Source of the DNA: Niveispirillum sp.
GTDB taxonomy: Bacteria; Pseudomonadota; Alphaproteobacteria; Azospirillales; Azospirillaceae
Length of the DNA: 64,000 nt
Direction: 5' to 3'
Assembly (NCBI RefSeq): GCF_017996735.1
Contig: NZ_JAGOGJ010000014.1
Coordinates: 18,069 to 82,068 of the forward strand
Shown here: positions 8,833-17,581 of the stretch, in pieces
Position numbering within the stretch: position 1 is the first letter of the stretch
How the letters are laid out: each line of letters begins with the position of its first letter
Made by a program: the position numbers and the translations under genes
The notes under the pieces: model-generated
The model's input: only the letters and a program-made list of their open reading frames with translations
What the model was told of the DNA's origin: nothing
Databases searched by the model: none

Positions 8833-9303
8833 TTACCGCATGGGCACGGTGGTGCGTTTGGCCACCGTGCGCAGGGTGAAGCTGGACCGGACGCGCGCCA
8901 CGCCGGGCAGGCGGGTCAGGGTCTGGGTGTGCAGGCGTTCATAATCGCTGCCATCGGCAACGACCACGCGCAGCATGAAATCGGCATCGCCCGCCATCAG
9001 ATAGCATTCCATCACCTCTGGGCATTCCATCACCTTGGCCTCGAACGCGCGCAGGTCCTGATCCTGCTGCCGGTCCAGCGTGATCTGCACGAAGACCGAG
9101 GTGCCACGGCCCAGGGCGGCGGGACTGACCAGCGCAACATAGCCTTCGATCACGCCCTCATCCTCCAGCCGTTTCAGGCGGCGGTGACAGGCGGATGGGG
9201 ACAGGCCGACATGGTCGGCAAGATCGGCGACGGAGATGCGGCCATCGGCCTGCACCTTTATCAGAATCTTACGATCAATGGCGTCAAGGTCGGCTGGTCG
9301 CAT
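8833..9303 (-). CDS. Lrp/AsnC-family transcriptional regulator (AldR-like)
   Basis: The 156-residue protein is read from ATG 9303 (MRPADLDAIDRKIL); the open frame extends further upstream but only as antisense of ald. The N-terminal winged helix-turn-helix (RISVADLADHVGLSPSACHRRLKRLEDEG) is followed by an alpha-beta RAM domain that binds amino-acid effectors. It is divergent from alanine dehydrogenase, an arrangement known for AldR/BkdR-type activators, so alanine- or amino-acid-responsive control of ald is likely. A 14-bp palindrome lies between the two genes. Confidence 0.92.
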   Translation of the reverse strand: MRPADLDAIDRKILIKVQADGRISVADLADHVGLSPSACHRRLKRLEDEGVIEGYVALVSPAALGRGTSVFVQITLDRQQDQDLRAFEAKVMECPEVMECYLMAGDADFMLRVVVADGSDYERLHTQTLTRLPGVARVRSSFTLRTVAKRTTVPMR

Positions 9304-9323
9304 TTTCCACCGCTTATGCCGAA

Positions 9324-9337
9324 TTTCATGCATGAAA
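9324..9337. promoter_or_regulatory. 14-bp palindrome, candidate Lrp/AldR operator
   Basis: TTTCATGCATGAAA is a perfect palindrome 21 bp upstream of the Lrp-family start and 95 bp before ald. Lrp-type proteins bind approximately palindromic 13-15 bp AT-rich sites in divergent spacers, so this is the best operator candidate. Confidence 0.5.
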
Positions 9338-9432
9338 CGTCGAAATAGGGCCATGCCGAACCCGGTCTTTGCAAGGACATTCGGCGGGGTTCGGGCGTAT
9401 TCTCTCCCCACATCCGAACAGGGAGAAAAATC

Positions 9433-10542
9433 ATGCTCATCGGCGTTCCGAAAGAGATCAAGAATCACGAGTACCGCGTCGGCCTGATCCCCGGCAATGT
9501 GCGCCAACTGGTGGTCCACGGCCATCAGGTGATCGTCCAGAAGGACGCCGGCACCGCCATCGGCCTGACCGATGACCTGTATGTCGCCGCCGGCGCCACC
9601 ATCGTCGAAACCGCCGCAGAAATCTTCGCCCGCGCCGACATGGTGGTGAAGGTGAAGGAGCCGCAGCCCGTCGAATGCAAGATGCTGCGCCCCGGCCAGC
9701 TCCTGTTCACCTATCTGCACCTGGCACCCGATCCGGAGCAGACCAAGCTTTTGCAGGAAAGCGGCGCCATCTGCATCGCCTATGAAACCGTGACCGACCG
9801 CAATGGCGGCCTGCCCCTGCTGGCGCCGATGTCGGAAGTGGCCGGGCGCATGTCCATCCAGGCCGGCGCCCACTGCCTGGAAAAGTCCTATGGCGGTATC
9901 GGCATCCTGCTGGGCGGCGTGCCCGGTACGCCCCCGGCTAAGGTCGCCATCATCGGCGGTGGCGTGGTCGGCACCAATGCCGCCCGCATGGCCATGGGTC
10001 TGGAAGCCCATGTCACCGTGCTGGACAAGTCGCTGGACCGGCTGCGTCAGCTTGATCAGCAGTTCGGCCGTCGCCTGAACACCGTCTATGCCAATGTCGA
10101 GACGATCGAGCAGGCCGTTCTGGAGGCCGATTTGGTGATCGGTGCCGTTCTGGTGCCGGGTGCCGAGGCCCCCAAGGTGGTCAGCCGTCAGCTGGTCAGC
10201 CGCATGAAGAAGGGTGCAGTTCTGGTCGACGTCGCCATCGACCAGGGCGGCTGCTTTGAGACCAGCTACGCCACCACCCATGCCGACCCGACCTATGTGG
10301 TTGACGGCGTGATCCATTATTGCGTCGCCAACATGCCGGGTGCCGTCGCCCGCACCTCCACCTTCGCCCTGAACAACGCCACGGCCCCGTTCGTGCTGGC
10401 GCTGGCCGACAAGGGCTGGGTGCAGGCGCTGAAGGATGATGTGCATCTGCGCCACGGCCTGAACGTCGCCAAGGGCCAGTTGACCTATCCCGGTATCGCC
10501 CATCTGGGCCCGGTGGTCACCGCCGAAAGCGTGCTGGCCTGA
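9433..10542 (+). CDS. ald: alanine dehydrogenase
   Basis: This cytoplasmic enzyme (369 residues, normal family length) interconverts L-alanine and pyruvate plus ammonia with NAD. The N terminus ([23 protein letters not shown]) is diagnostic. The substrate Lys lies in VKVKEPQ, the catalytic His in TYLHLAPD, and the NAD Rossmann turn is [16 protein letters not shown] good ribosome site (ACAGGGAG) precedes the ATG. It is divergently paired with an Lrp-family regulator and followed by a strong terminator, so it is probably monocistronic. Confidence 0.97.
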   Translation: MLIGVPKEIKNHEYRVGLIPGNVRQLVVHGHQVIVQKDAGTAIGLTDDLYVAAGATIVETAAEIFARADMVVKVKEPQPVECKMLRPGQLLFTYLHLAPDPEQTKLLQESGAICIAYETVTDRNGGLPLLAPMSEVAGRMSIQAGAHCLEKSYGGIGILLGGVPGTPPAKVAIIGGGVVGTNAARMAMGLEAHVTVLDKSLDRLRQLDQQFGRRLNTVYANVETIEQAVLEADLVIGAVLVPGAEAPKVVSRQLVSRMKKGAVLVDVAIDQGGCFETSYATTHADPTYVVDGVIHYCVANMPGAVARTSTFALNNATAPFVLALADKGWVQALKDDVHLRHGLNVAKGQLTYPGIAHLGPVVTAESVLA

Positions 10543-10547
10543 ATGTC

Positions 10548-10582
10548 AAAGGCCCCGAAGCGGTGACTGCTTCGGGGCCTTT
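10548..10582 (+). terminator. rho-independent terminator of ald
   Basis: A 14-bp perfect stem (AAAGGCCCCGAAGC/GCTTCGGGGCCTTT) with a 7-base loop is followed by CGTTTTTC, just after the ald stop codon. Confidence 0.9.
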
Positions 10583-10617
10583 CGTTTTTCAGTGCGTCCC
10601 GGTCGTGCAGGCCGGGA

Positions 10618-10920
10618 TCAATCTTCCAGCATGTTCGCCAGCTTCATGGCGATGCCCATATTGCCGCTGACCTTCAGCTTGCCCGTCATGAAGGCCAGGG
10701 TGGGGGCCAGCTTGCCTTCGGCCAGCTTCACCAGATTCTCGCCAGAGATGGTCAGCGTCGTGTCGGGTGCGGCACCCTGACGCCCCACGGTGGGCGGGGT
10801 CGCACGGCCATCGATGAACAGCGCATCACCGCCGCCCAGGTCGAACTTCACCAGGGCGCCCAGCCCGACAAAATTCAGGGCGCGGGCCTTCATCTGGGCT
10901 TCGATCTGGTCGATATTCAT
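10618..10920 (-). CDS. SCP2 sterol-binding domain protein
   Basis: The 100-residue cytoplasmic protein consists of one SCP2-like lipid-binding fold: FDLGGGDALFIDGRATPP, then DTTLTISGENLVKLAEGKLAPTLAFMTGKLKVSGN. It is read from ATG 10920. Bacterial single-domain SCP2 proteins are thought to carry acyl chains or other hydrophobic ligands; their precise role is unsettled. It stands alone on its strand. Confidence 0.9.
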   Translation of the reverse strand: MNIDQIEAQMKARALNFVGLGALVKFDLGGGDALFIDGRATPPTVGRQGAAPDTTLTISGENLVKLAEGKLAPTLAFMTGKLKVSGNMGIAMKLANMLED

Positions 10921-10982
10921 GGTGCTTTCCTCGTATCGCGCGAAGTAACGTTTACGTAATCGGAATTGATACAATAACTACC

Positions 10983-11011
10983 TGTGCCGGGCAAGGGAAA
11001 GGCCCGGCACA
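10983..11011 (-). terminator. hairpin terminator after the LysE-family gene
   Basis: A 10-bp stem (TGTGCCGGGC/GCCCGGCACA) lies 7 bp after the minus-strand stop of the LysE-type gene. It is followed on that strand by a moderately T-rich stretch. Confidence 0.6.
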
Positions 11012-11017
11012 TCGTCC

Positions 11018-11629
11018 TTACCGCGCGGCCACCGCCACGGCCACGCCCGCCATCACCCCACCCGTGGCGCGGTTGACGGTGCGCATGCGTTCCGGCGTGG
11101 CGATGAAACGGCGGGCGCCATCGGCCAGCATGGCATAACCCGTCATGATGCCGCCCAGCACGACCACCATGACCGCGCACAGTTCGGCGATGGCCAGCGG
11201 CGTCATGGCGCGCAGCGCGATGACCTGCGGCAGGATGGCCAGAAAAAACACCATGGTCTTCGGGTTGCCCAGCGTCAGGCCCAGCCCGCCCATGACCAGC
11301 TTGAACCCCTCGCCCTTGATCTGCGGCTGTTCGGTGATACCCCGCGCCGGGGCACGCCACAGTTTCCAGGCCATGTACAGCAGATAGGCGGCGCCGGCAT
11401 ATTTGATGATGGTGAAGACGATCTGGAAGCTCTGTGCCAGAACCGCCAGACCACCCACAACCAGCGCGAACCAGGTGAGGTCACCGATCACGATGCCGGC
11501 GATGAAGGGCAGGGTCCGGCGCGTGCCCGTCCCCATCGCACGCGCCACCACGGCCGCCACGCCGGGACCGGGGGAGGCGACAGCCACGGCGTAAATGCCG
11601 GCGAAGATCAGCAGGGCGGTCAGTTCCAT
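11018..11629 (-). CDS. LysE/RhtB-family amino-acid exporter
   Basis: The 203-residue inner-membrane protein has about six hydrophobic segments. The family signature ASPGPGVAAVVARAMGTG lies near the N terminus, and GLTLGNPKTMVFFLAILPQ follows mid-protein. Read from ATG 11629 it has the usual family length; an in-frame start 57 bp upstream would add an unlikely leader. The family exports amino acids such as lysine, threonine or homoserine lactone. The substrate is not defined here. Confidence 0.9.
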   Translation of the reverse strand: MELTALLIFAGIYAVAVASPGPGVAAVVARAMGTGTRRTLPFIAGIVIGDLTWFALVVGGLAVLAQSFQIVFTIIKYAGAAYLLYMAWKLWRAPARGITEQPQIKGEGFKLVMGGLGLTLGNPKTMVFFLAILPQVIALRAMTPLAIAELCAVMVVVLGGIMTGYAMLADGARRFIATPERMRTVNRATGGVMAGVAVAVAAR

Positions 11630-11803
11630 GATGATACCCGTTAAAGGTCGTATCGACAGCGTAGCATGGAACCGGGGCGGGGGCACGGGGCACCGTCATA
11701 TCCAAAAGCGATTGGGCGAAGCCTGTGATCACGCGCACCGACGTCACCCCGCCCTGGGGCAGGTCGTGGGCCGACGTGCCTCACCTGATCGGCGCTCGCC
11801 CCC

Positions 11804-13165
11804 TCAGAACCGTAGCGTGAACACCGATCCCCCGTCCGGATTGGGGCTCAGATTGATGCTGCCGCCATGGGCCAGCATCACCTGTCGGGCCAGTGACAGG
11901 CCCACACCCGACCCGTCACGCTTGGTGGTGTAGAAGGGGATGAAGATCTTTTCCGCCACGTCGGACGGGATGCCCGGTCCATTGTCGCCGACATTGATGA
12001 CGACGTGCCCGCCTTCGTCCAGATGGGCGGTCAGCCGGATACGGTGCCCGCCCGCGCGCGGTTCCATGTCGCGCATGGCCTCCACGGCATTCTTCAGCAG
12101 GTTGATCAGCACCTGTTCCACCATGTCGCCATCGGCCAGCAGTTCAAGCTGCGGCGGCAGCACCAGCACCTCCATGGATACGCCATGGCTGTCGGCGGCG
12201 GGCGCCATCAGGCGCTGCAGCCGTTCGGTGATCTCCTTCATCTTGATGCGCGACAATTGCGGCTTGGGCACCGAGGTGAACTGGCGATAGCGCTCGACAA
12301 AGCGCAGCAGGCTGTTGGAGCGGCGGGCAACCGTATCGATGGCCATTTCCGCATCCTGCATCTCCTCCACCAGATGCGGCTGTCCCGCCACCTTTTCCCG
12401 CATGTCGGACAGAACGCCCTGTGCCGTGCGGGTCAGTGACGCGATGGGGGTCAGGGAATTCATCATCTCATGCGTCAGGACGCGCACCAGATCCTGCCAG
12501 GCGCGGACCTCCGTGGCTTCCAGGTCGCCAGCGATATTCTGCAAAGACAGAAGCAGGCGGGATTCGCCACCCAGGATCAGGCGGGTCGCGGTCACGGTCA
12601 GTTGCTGCGGCCCCACCGAACTGCCCGACGCCACGCGGATCAGGCTGCGCGTGCCCGGTGCCAGCCCGCGCAGCGCATCGGCGATCAGTTGCCCGTCCGT
12701 GGTCCGCCGGCTCAGTTCCTCCGGCCCCAGCAGCCGGTGGGCGAAATTGTTCAGCAGTTCGACGCGCCCATCCTCATACACGGCGGCCAGGGCGACCGGC
12801 ACATGGTTCAGCATGGCATTCAGGTAATCGGCCTGCTTTTCCGAACTGGCGCGGCTGGCGCGGAACTTGTCCATCACCTGGGTGATGGCGGCGCCCAGTT
12901 CGTCAAAGGCCGACCCCTGGTCCATCTGGCGGAAGGTCTGGCTGAAATCAGAATGCGCAATGGCACCCAGGAACCGCGCCACCTCCCGGTTGGTTCGGGT
13001 GACGGCCCGCAGCAGACTGCCCACCTGTGCCAGGATCGCCAGGGCAACCAGGAAACTGGTGGCGCGATAGGTGGTTTCCACCAGCATGATGCCCAGCAGC
13101 ATGGAGGACAGCGCCAGCAGCGCCACCCGCAGCGTGACATTCAGCTCGAACCGCCTATAGCCCAT
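11804..13165 (-). CDS. sensor histidine kinase, NtrY-like
   Basis: This 453-residue membrane kinase is read from ATG 13165; a GTG 30 bases upstream would add ten residues. Two N-terminal hydrophobic stretches (about residues 10-50) are followed by a HAMP-like linker, a PAS-like region (ALAAVYEDGRVELLNN) and the H-box with His232 (VLTHEMMNSLTP). The HATPase comes last (N-box LLKNAVEAM, G1 VGDNGPGIP, G2 GSGVGLSLARQVM). The asparagine-rich H-box is typical of NtrY-type kinases. The start overlaps the response-regulator stop by 11 bp, so the two are an operon and a cognate pair. Confidence 0.92.
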   Translation of the reverse strand: MGYRRFELNVTLRVALLALSSMLLGIMLVETTYRATSFLVALAILAQVGSLLRAVTRTNREVARFLGAIAHSDFSQTFRQMDQGSAFDELGAAITQVMDKFRASRASSEKQADYLNAMLNHVPVALAAVYEDGRVELLNNFAHRLLGPEELSRRTTDGQLIADALRGLAPGTRSLIRVASGSSVGPQQLTVTATRLILGGESRLLLSLQNIAGDLEATEVRAWQDLVRVLTHEMMNSLTPIASLTRTAQGVLSDMREKVAGQPHLVEEMQDAEMAIDTVARRSNSLLRFVERYRQFTSVPKPQLSRIKMKEITERLQRLMAPAADSHGVSMEVLVLPPQLELLADGDMVEQVLINLLKNAVEAMRDMEPRAGGHRIRLTAHLDEGGHVVINVGDNGPGIPSDVAEKIFIPFYTTKRDGSGVGLSLARQVMLAHGGSINLSPNPDGGSVFTLRF

Positions 13166-14573
13166 GCTTTTCCATCCGGCGATAGAGAGAGGCACGGGTG
13201 ATGCCTAGATCCTGGGCCGCGTGGCTGATATTGCCCTGGTGCTTGGACAGGGCCTTGCGGATCGCCTCGCGCTCCACCGCCTCCAGGTCCAGCGTATCCA
13301 GGACCAGTGTGCCGGCCGGTGCGGCGCTGGCCGCCTGTGCCGCGGTGGGGGCCGGCGCCTGTCCCGCCGTGGAGGGCAGGGAGAAATCCTCCGCCTCCAG
13401 CATGGCCCCGCCCGACAGGATCATGGCCCGTTCGACCGCATGGCGCAGGGCCCGCACATTGCCGGGCCAGCGCCAGGCCATCAGCCGGGGCAGGGCGGCG
13501 GGCGCCACCTTCTTCACCGGCATATTGTATTTGCGGGCATAGATGGCGACGAAATGGTCGATCAGGGCCGGAATGTCGTCCGCCCGGTCGCGCAGCGGCG
13601 GCAGGTGCAGTTCCACCGTATTGATACGGTACAGAAGATCCTGCCGGAACACGTCCTCACGGCCCAGTTGTTCGGGCGGCATGTTGGTGGCGCTGACCAG
13701 ACGGACATCGATGGGCATGGGCTTGGTCCCGCCCACGGGGATCACCACCCGTTGTTCCAGGACCGACAGCAGCTTGGATTGCAGGTACAGGGGCAGGTTG
13801 CCGATTTCGTCCAGGAACAGGGTGCCGCCATTGGCCGCGACCAGACGGCCGACCCGGTCTTCCTTGGCATCCGTAAAGGCGCCCTTCTTGTGGCCGAACA
13901 GTTCGCTTTCGAACAGGCTTTCGGAGACGGAGCCGAGATCGACCGACACGAAAACCTGATCGCGCCGCTTCGACCGGCGGTGGATTTCGCGGGCGATCAC
14001 CTCTTTGCCCGTGCCGTTCTCACCCAGGATCAGGACATTGGCTTCCGTCGGTGCGGCGCGGTCCAGCAGGGCGAAGATGCGGGCCATGGCGGGGGCCGAC
14101 CCGATGATGGTGTTGGGCGTGCCATCCAGGGCGACGCTGGCCAGTTCCTTTGTCGTTGCCGCCGATTGCTGCGCCTCGCGCTTCGACGCGGTCAGTTTCA
14201 GGGCCGATGACAGGGTGGCCAGCAGCCGTTCATTCTGCCAGGGCTTCAGCACGAAATCGGCTGCCCCCTGCTTCATCGCCTCCACCGCCGTGCCGACATC
14301 GCCATAGGCGGTGATCAGCACCACCGACAGGGTGGGGTCGATCTCCACGATACGTTTCAGCCACTGAAAACCCTCGCGCCCCGTATTGGCGCCGATGGCA
14401 AAATTCATGTCCAGCAGCACGGCGTCGAACACGCCATCCTTCAAAAGCTGCGGAATGCGGTCGGGCCGTGGTTCCGTGTGGCAGAGAATGCCCTCGCGTT
14501 TCAGCATCAGGCGGGCGGCGACAAGGATATCCTCGTCATCATCGACGATCAGGACGCGCGGCTGGTCGGCCAT
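13155..14573 (-). CDS. sigma-54-dependent response regulator, NtrC-like, with GAFTDA loop
   Basis: The 472-residue protein has a receiver (Asp55 in LLDMNF), a central AAA+ ATPase (Walker A GENGTGKE, Walker B GGTLFLDEIGN, R-finger region LLYRIN) and a C-terminal Fis-type helix-turn-helix (ISHAAQDLGITRASLYRRM). The sigma-54 contact loop reads GAFTDA instead of the consensus GAFTGA. It is the first gene of the pair with the kinase and is divergent from a molybdenum hydroxylase operon, a possible target. Confidence 0.93.
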   Translation of the reverse strand: MADQPRVLIVDDDEDILVAARLMLKREGILCHTEPRPDRIPQLLKDGVFDAVLLDMNFAIGANTGREGFQWLKRIVEIDPTLSVVLITAYGDVGTAVEAMKQGAADFVLKPWQNERLLATLSSALKLTASKREAQQSAATTKELASVALDGTPNTIIGSAPAMARIFALLDRAAPTEANVLILGENGTGKEVIAREIHRRSKRRDQVFVSVDLGSVSESLFESELFGHKKGAFTDAKEDRVGRLVAANGGTLFLDEIGNLPLYLQSKLLSVLEQRVVIPVGGTKPMPIDVRLVSATNMPPEQLGREDVFRQDLLYRINTVELHLPPLRDRADDIPALIDHFVAIYARKYNMPVKKVAPAALPRLMAWRWPGNVRALRHAVERAMILSGGAMLEAEDFSLPSTAGQAPAPTAAQAASAAPAGTLVLDTLDLEAVEREAIRKALSKHQGNISHAAQDLGITRASLYRRMEKHGL

Positions 14574-14663
14574 GATTCACCAGGGCAGGAACGGAACTGT
14601 CCGGAAACGTACAGTCTTTGCCGCATCAAGGCGAGCGGATTACGGTAAACGGTCTGTGTCGTA

Positions 14664-14679
14664 ATATTCATATGAATAT
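14664..14679. promoter_or_regulatory. 16-bp perfect palindrome in the divergent spacer
   Basis: ATATTCATATGAATAT is a perfect palindrome in the 270-bp spacer between the NtrC-like regulator and the 2Fe-2S subunit gene. It is an AT-rich island in GC-rich DNA and a good candidate for a regulator site. The rest of the spacer has no coding signal. Confidence 0.45.
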
Positions 14680-14843
14680 ATCGTCGTCAAATGTGAAATC
14701 CCGCCGTGAAATGGCGGCCGCCGGGACTTGGCGACATGGTTTGACACGCCATTTACCGTTCTGAAACAAAATCCCCGGCCCCTGACACCGGTGTTATCCC
14801 TATTCTGATTTCAAAATAATCCGCTTGGCAGAAGGTGAACGCG

Positions 14844-15293
14844 ATGATCGAACTGACCATCAATGGCAAGATGCATCGTCTGGATGCCGATCCGGATATG
14901 CCCTTGCTCTGGGCCATCCGTGATCTGGTGGGGCTCACCGGCACCAAATATGGCTGCGGCGTGGCCCAGTGCGGGGCCTGTACCGTGCATGTGGATGGTG
15001 TCGCCACGCGCTCCTGCTCCATCCCGCTGGAATCGGTGGCCGGGTCCAAGGTCACGACGATCGAGGCGCTGGGCGGTTCCCACCCGTTGCAGAAGGCGTG
15101 GGAGGAGATGCAGGTGCCGCAATGCGGCTATTGCCAGTCCGGGCAGATAATGTCGGCCGCCGCCCTGTTGAAAGACACGCCCAAGCCGACGGATGCTGAT
15201 ATCGATGCCGCCATGGATGGCAATCTCTGCCGTTGCGGCACCTATCCGCGCATCAAGGCCGCCATCAAGCGCGCCGCCGGCGTCGCGTCCTGA
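14844..15293 (+). CDS. 2Fe-2S subunit of a molybdenum hydroxylase
   Basis: This small electron-transfer subunit of the xanthine dehydrogenase/isoquinoline oxidoreductase family is 149 residues from ATG 14844 (ribosome site AGAAGG; GTG 14835 is an alternative). The N-terminal plant-type 2Fe-2S cluster has the pattern [17 protein letters not shown] then RSCSIP. The C-terminal cluster has [11 protein letters not shown] then [11 protein letters not shown]. It is followed 22 bp later by its molybdopterin subunit. No FAD subunit is nearby, as in two-subunit IorAB-type enzymes. Confidence 0.95.
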   Translation: MIELTINGKMHRLDADPDMPLLWAIRDLVGLTGTKYGCGVAQCGACTVHVDGVATRSCSIPLESVAGSKVTTIEALGGSHPLQKAWEEMQVPQCGYCQSGQIMSAAALLKDTPKPTDADIDAAMDGNLCRCGTYPRIKAAIKRAAGVAS

Positions 15294-15315
15294 ACGGGAA
15301 GGGGAGGATTGATCC

Positions 15316-17508
15316 ATGGATAACCACCTGACCCAGACCGACATCACCGACCTGTCGCGCCGCGCCATCCTGTCCGGTCTGGGCGGGCTGACCGTTGCCG
15401 TCGCCCTGCCGCTGCCGATCCTGGCCCAGGGTGCGCCGCCGGCCCTGCCCGGCCTGGGGCGTGACGCCGCCGGCGCCAATGCCCGCACGGGCATGGTCAC
15501 CGCCCATGTGGTGGTGAAGCCCGACGGCAAGATCGTCATCGTTTCGCCCACGACGGAGATGGGGCAGGGCACGCACACGGCCCATGCCGCCATCATCGCC
15601 GATGAGATCGGCGTGAATTTCGCCGATGTCTCGGTCGAAACCGCCATTCCGGCCGATGCCTACCGTTTTGGCGGTAATATGGGGTCGGGCGGGTCGATGG
15701 GCGTGCGCCGCTGGAACGATCATCTGCGCAAGGGGGCGGCGCAGGCTCGTGCCCTGCTGATCCAGGCGGCCGCCAACCGCTGGCAGGTCGATCCCGCCGG
15801 CGTGACCCTGGACAATGGCCGCCTGACCCATGCCGCGTCCAAGCGCAGCCTGGGCATCGGGGAGGTGGCGGATGAGGCCGCGAAGCTGACGCCGCCCGAC
15901 AATCCGCCGCTGCGCGATCCCGCCACCCGCCGCTATGTCGGCAAGGGTGTGCCGCGCCTGGACATCCCGGCCAAGGTACGGGGCGAAACCGTTTACAGCA
16001 TGGATTTTCGCCTGCCCGGCATGCTCTATGCCTGCGCCCGCCTGAACCCCGTTTTTCATGGCGATATCTCCACCTTTGATGCGGCCGCCGCGTTGAAGGT
16101 GAAGGGCGTGCGCAAGGTGGTGAAGATCCAGGGCGGCGTGGCGGTCGTGGCCGACACTGTCTGGGCCGCCATGAAGGGGGCCGATGCCGTCGCCGTGTCC
16201 ATGGCCCCGTCACCGCAGGACACGATCAGCAGCACTGCCCTGGCCGCCGCCATGGTGGAAGGGCTGGGTGCGGAACAGGCGATACCGGCCACGGCGCGCG
16301 GCGATATCGATGCGGCCTTCAAATCCGCCGCGAAGACGGTGACGGCTGATTACGGCGTGCCCTATATCTGTCACGCGCCGATGGAGGTGTGGAGTTGCAC
16401 CGGCCTGTTCAAGGATGGCAGGCTGGAACTCTGGGCGCCGACCCAGGTGCAGGATCGCTCCCGCCGGACCGCCGCCACCACCATCGGCATTGATGCCGAG
16501 GCGGTGACGGTCAATACCCTGCTGCTGGGCGGCGGTTTTGGCCGGCGCCTGATGGATGACGGCATCCCCGGCGCGGCGCAGGTGGCCAAGGACATGGCCG
16601 GCACGCCGGTGAAATTCTTCTGGCGGCGGGAGGATGAATTCGACCGTGGCTATTACCGCCCGGCCCAGATGGCACGCCTGACCGCGTCGCTGGATGCCAA
16701 GGGGGCGGTGACCGGCATGGCCATCCGCATTTCCGGCCCCTCCATGCGGTCGGAATTCACGCCCGGCGGGCTGAAGGAGACGGAACTGGACACGTCGTCG
16801 GTCCAGGATCTGTCGACCCTTCCCTATGCCCTGCCCAACTTCAAGCTGGACTGGGCACGCCGCCATGTGCGGGTCACCACATCCCCCTGGCGGGCCGTGG
16901 GCGCAACGCACAATGCCTTTTTCCTGGAATGTTTCATCGATGAACTGGCGGCGGCGGCCGGCAAGGACCCGGTCGCCTTCCGCCGCCAACTGCTGGCCGG
17001 CAACAAGCGGGCGCTGGCCGTCATCGATCTGGTGGCGGAAAAGGCGGGCTGGGGCAAGACGCTGCCCAAGGGCCATGCCCATGGCATCGGCTTTTTCGCC
17101 AGCTTCGGCTCTCTCTCGGCCCATGTGGTGGAGGCATCGGTCATCGACGGCCAGCCGCGTATCCACCGGGTGACGACCGTGCTGGATTGCGGCGACGTGG
17201 TCCTGCCCGATGGGGCAAGGAGCCAGATGGAGGGCGGGGTGGTCATGGCCCTGTCGGCCGGCCTGTACGAGGCGGTGACGGTGAAGGATGGCCGCGCCGA
17301 ACAGCGCAATTTCGATACCTACCGCCTGATGCGCCATTCGGAGGCGCCGCCCGTCATCGATGTGCATTTCATCAATTCCGGCGAGGCGCTGGGCGGTGTC
17401 GGCGAACCAGGGCTTCCCCCCACCTTCCCGGCGGTCGCCAACGCCCTGTCCGCCGCGACGGGCAAGCGTCTGCGCAGCCTGCCGCTGGTGGAGGCGCTGG
17501 CCGTTTAG
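15316..17508 (+). CDS. molybdopterin-binding hydroxylase subunit, IorB-like, Tat-exported
   Basis: The 730-residue catalytic subunit hydroxylates an aldehyde or N-heterocycle using the molybdenum cofactor. A twin-arginine signal is present (DLSRRAILSGLGG followed by a hydrophobic stretch), so the complex is probably periplasmic. Cofactor motifs include EMGQGTHTAHAAI, GGGFGRRL and the catalytic glutamate in ALGGVGEPGLPP. It pairs with the upstream 2Fe-2S subunit. A cytochrome partner and the XdhC-type maturation factor are not in this window. The substrate cannot be assigned. Confidence 0.93.
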   Translation: MDNHLTQTDITDLSRRAILSGLGGLTVAVALPLPILAQGAPPALPGLGRDAAGANARTGMVTAHVVVKPDGKIVIVSPTTEMGQGTHTAHAAIIADEIGVNFADVSVETAIPADAYRFGGNMGSGGSMGVRRWNDHLRKGAAQARALLIQAAANRWQVDPAGVTLDNGRLTHAASKRSLGIGEVADEAAKLTPPDNPPLRDPATRRYVGKGVPRLDIPAKVRGETVYSMDFRLPGMLYACARLNPVFHGDISTFDAAAALKVKGVRKVVKIQGGVAVVADTVWAAMKGADAVAVSMAPSPQDTISSTALAAAMVEGLGAEQAIPATARGDIDAAFKSAAKTVTADYGVPYICHAPMEVWSCTGLFKDGRLELWAPTQVQDRSRRTAATTIGIDAEAVTVNTLLLGGGFGRRLMDDGIPGAAQVAKDMAGTPVKFFWRREDEFDRGYYRPAQMARLTASLDAKGAVTGMAIRISGPSMRSEFTPGGLKETELDTSSVQDLSTLPYALPNFKLDWARRHVRVTTSPWRAVGATHNAFFLECFIDELAAAAGKDPVAFRRQLLAGNKRALAVIDLVAEKAGWGKTLPKGHAHGIGFFASFGSLSAHVVEASVIDGQPRIHRVTTVLDCGDVVLPDGARSQMEGGVVMALSAGLYEAVTVKDGRAEQRNFDTYRLMRHSEAPPVIDVHFINSGEALGGVGEPGLPPTFPAVANALSAATGKRLRSLPLVEALAV

Positions 17509-17522
17509 AGTTCGTCAGGTCT

Positions 17523-17560
17523 GGATGGAAAGGCACCCCAACCTGGGGGCTTTTCCATCC
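17523..17560. terminator. terminator between convergent genes
   Basis: GGATGGAAA and TTTCCATCC form the outer stem, with a CACCCC/GGGG-type inner stem and an AACCT loop. It lies 14 bp after the molybdenum-enzyme stop and 21 bp before the convergent aminotransferase stop. Confidence 0.75.
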
Positions 17561-17581
17561 AAGCGGCAACCGGACGGTTGC

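Noticed and set aside
8833..10503. Continuous 556-codon minus-strand frame running through ald into the Lrp-family gene
   Set aside because: Only the last 156 codons (from 9303) match a protein family; the rest is a shadow of ald on the opposite strand.
14720..14745. Possible sigma-54 promoter (TTGGC...TTTG) before the molybdenum enzyme
   Set aside because: The -12 element lacks the GC dinucleotide at the required spacing.
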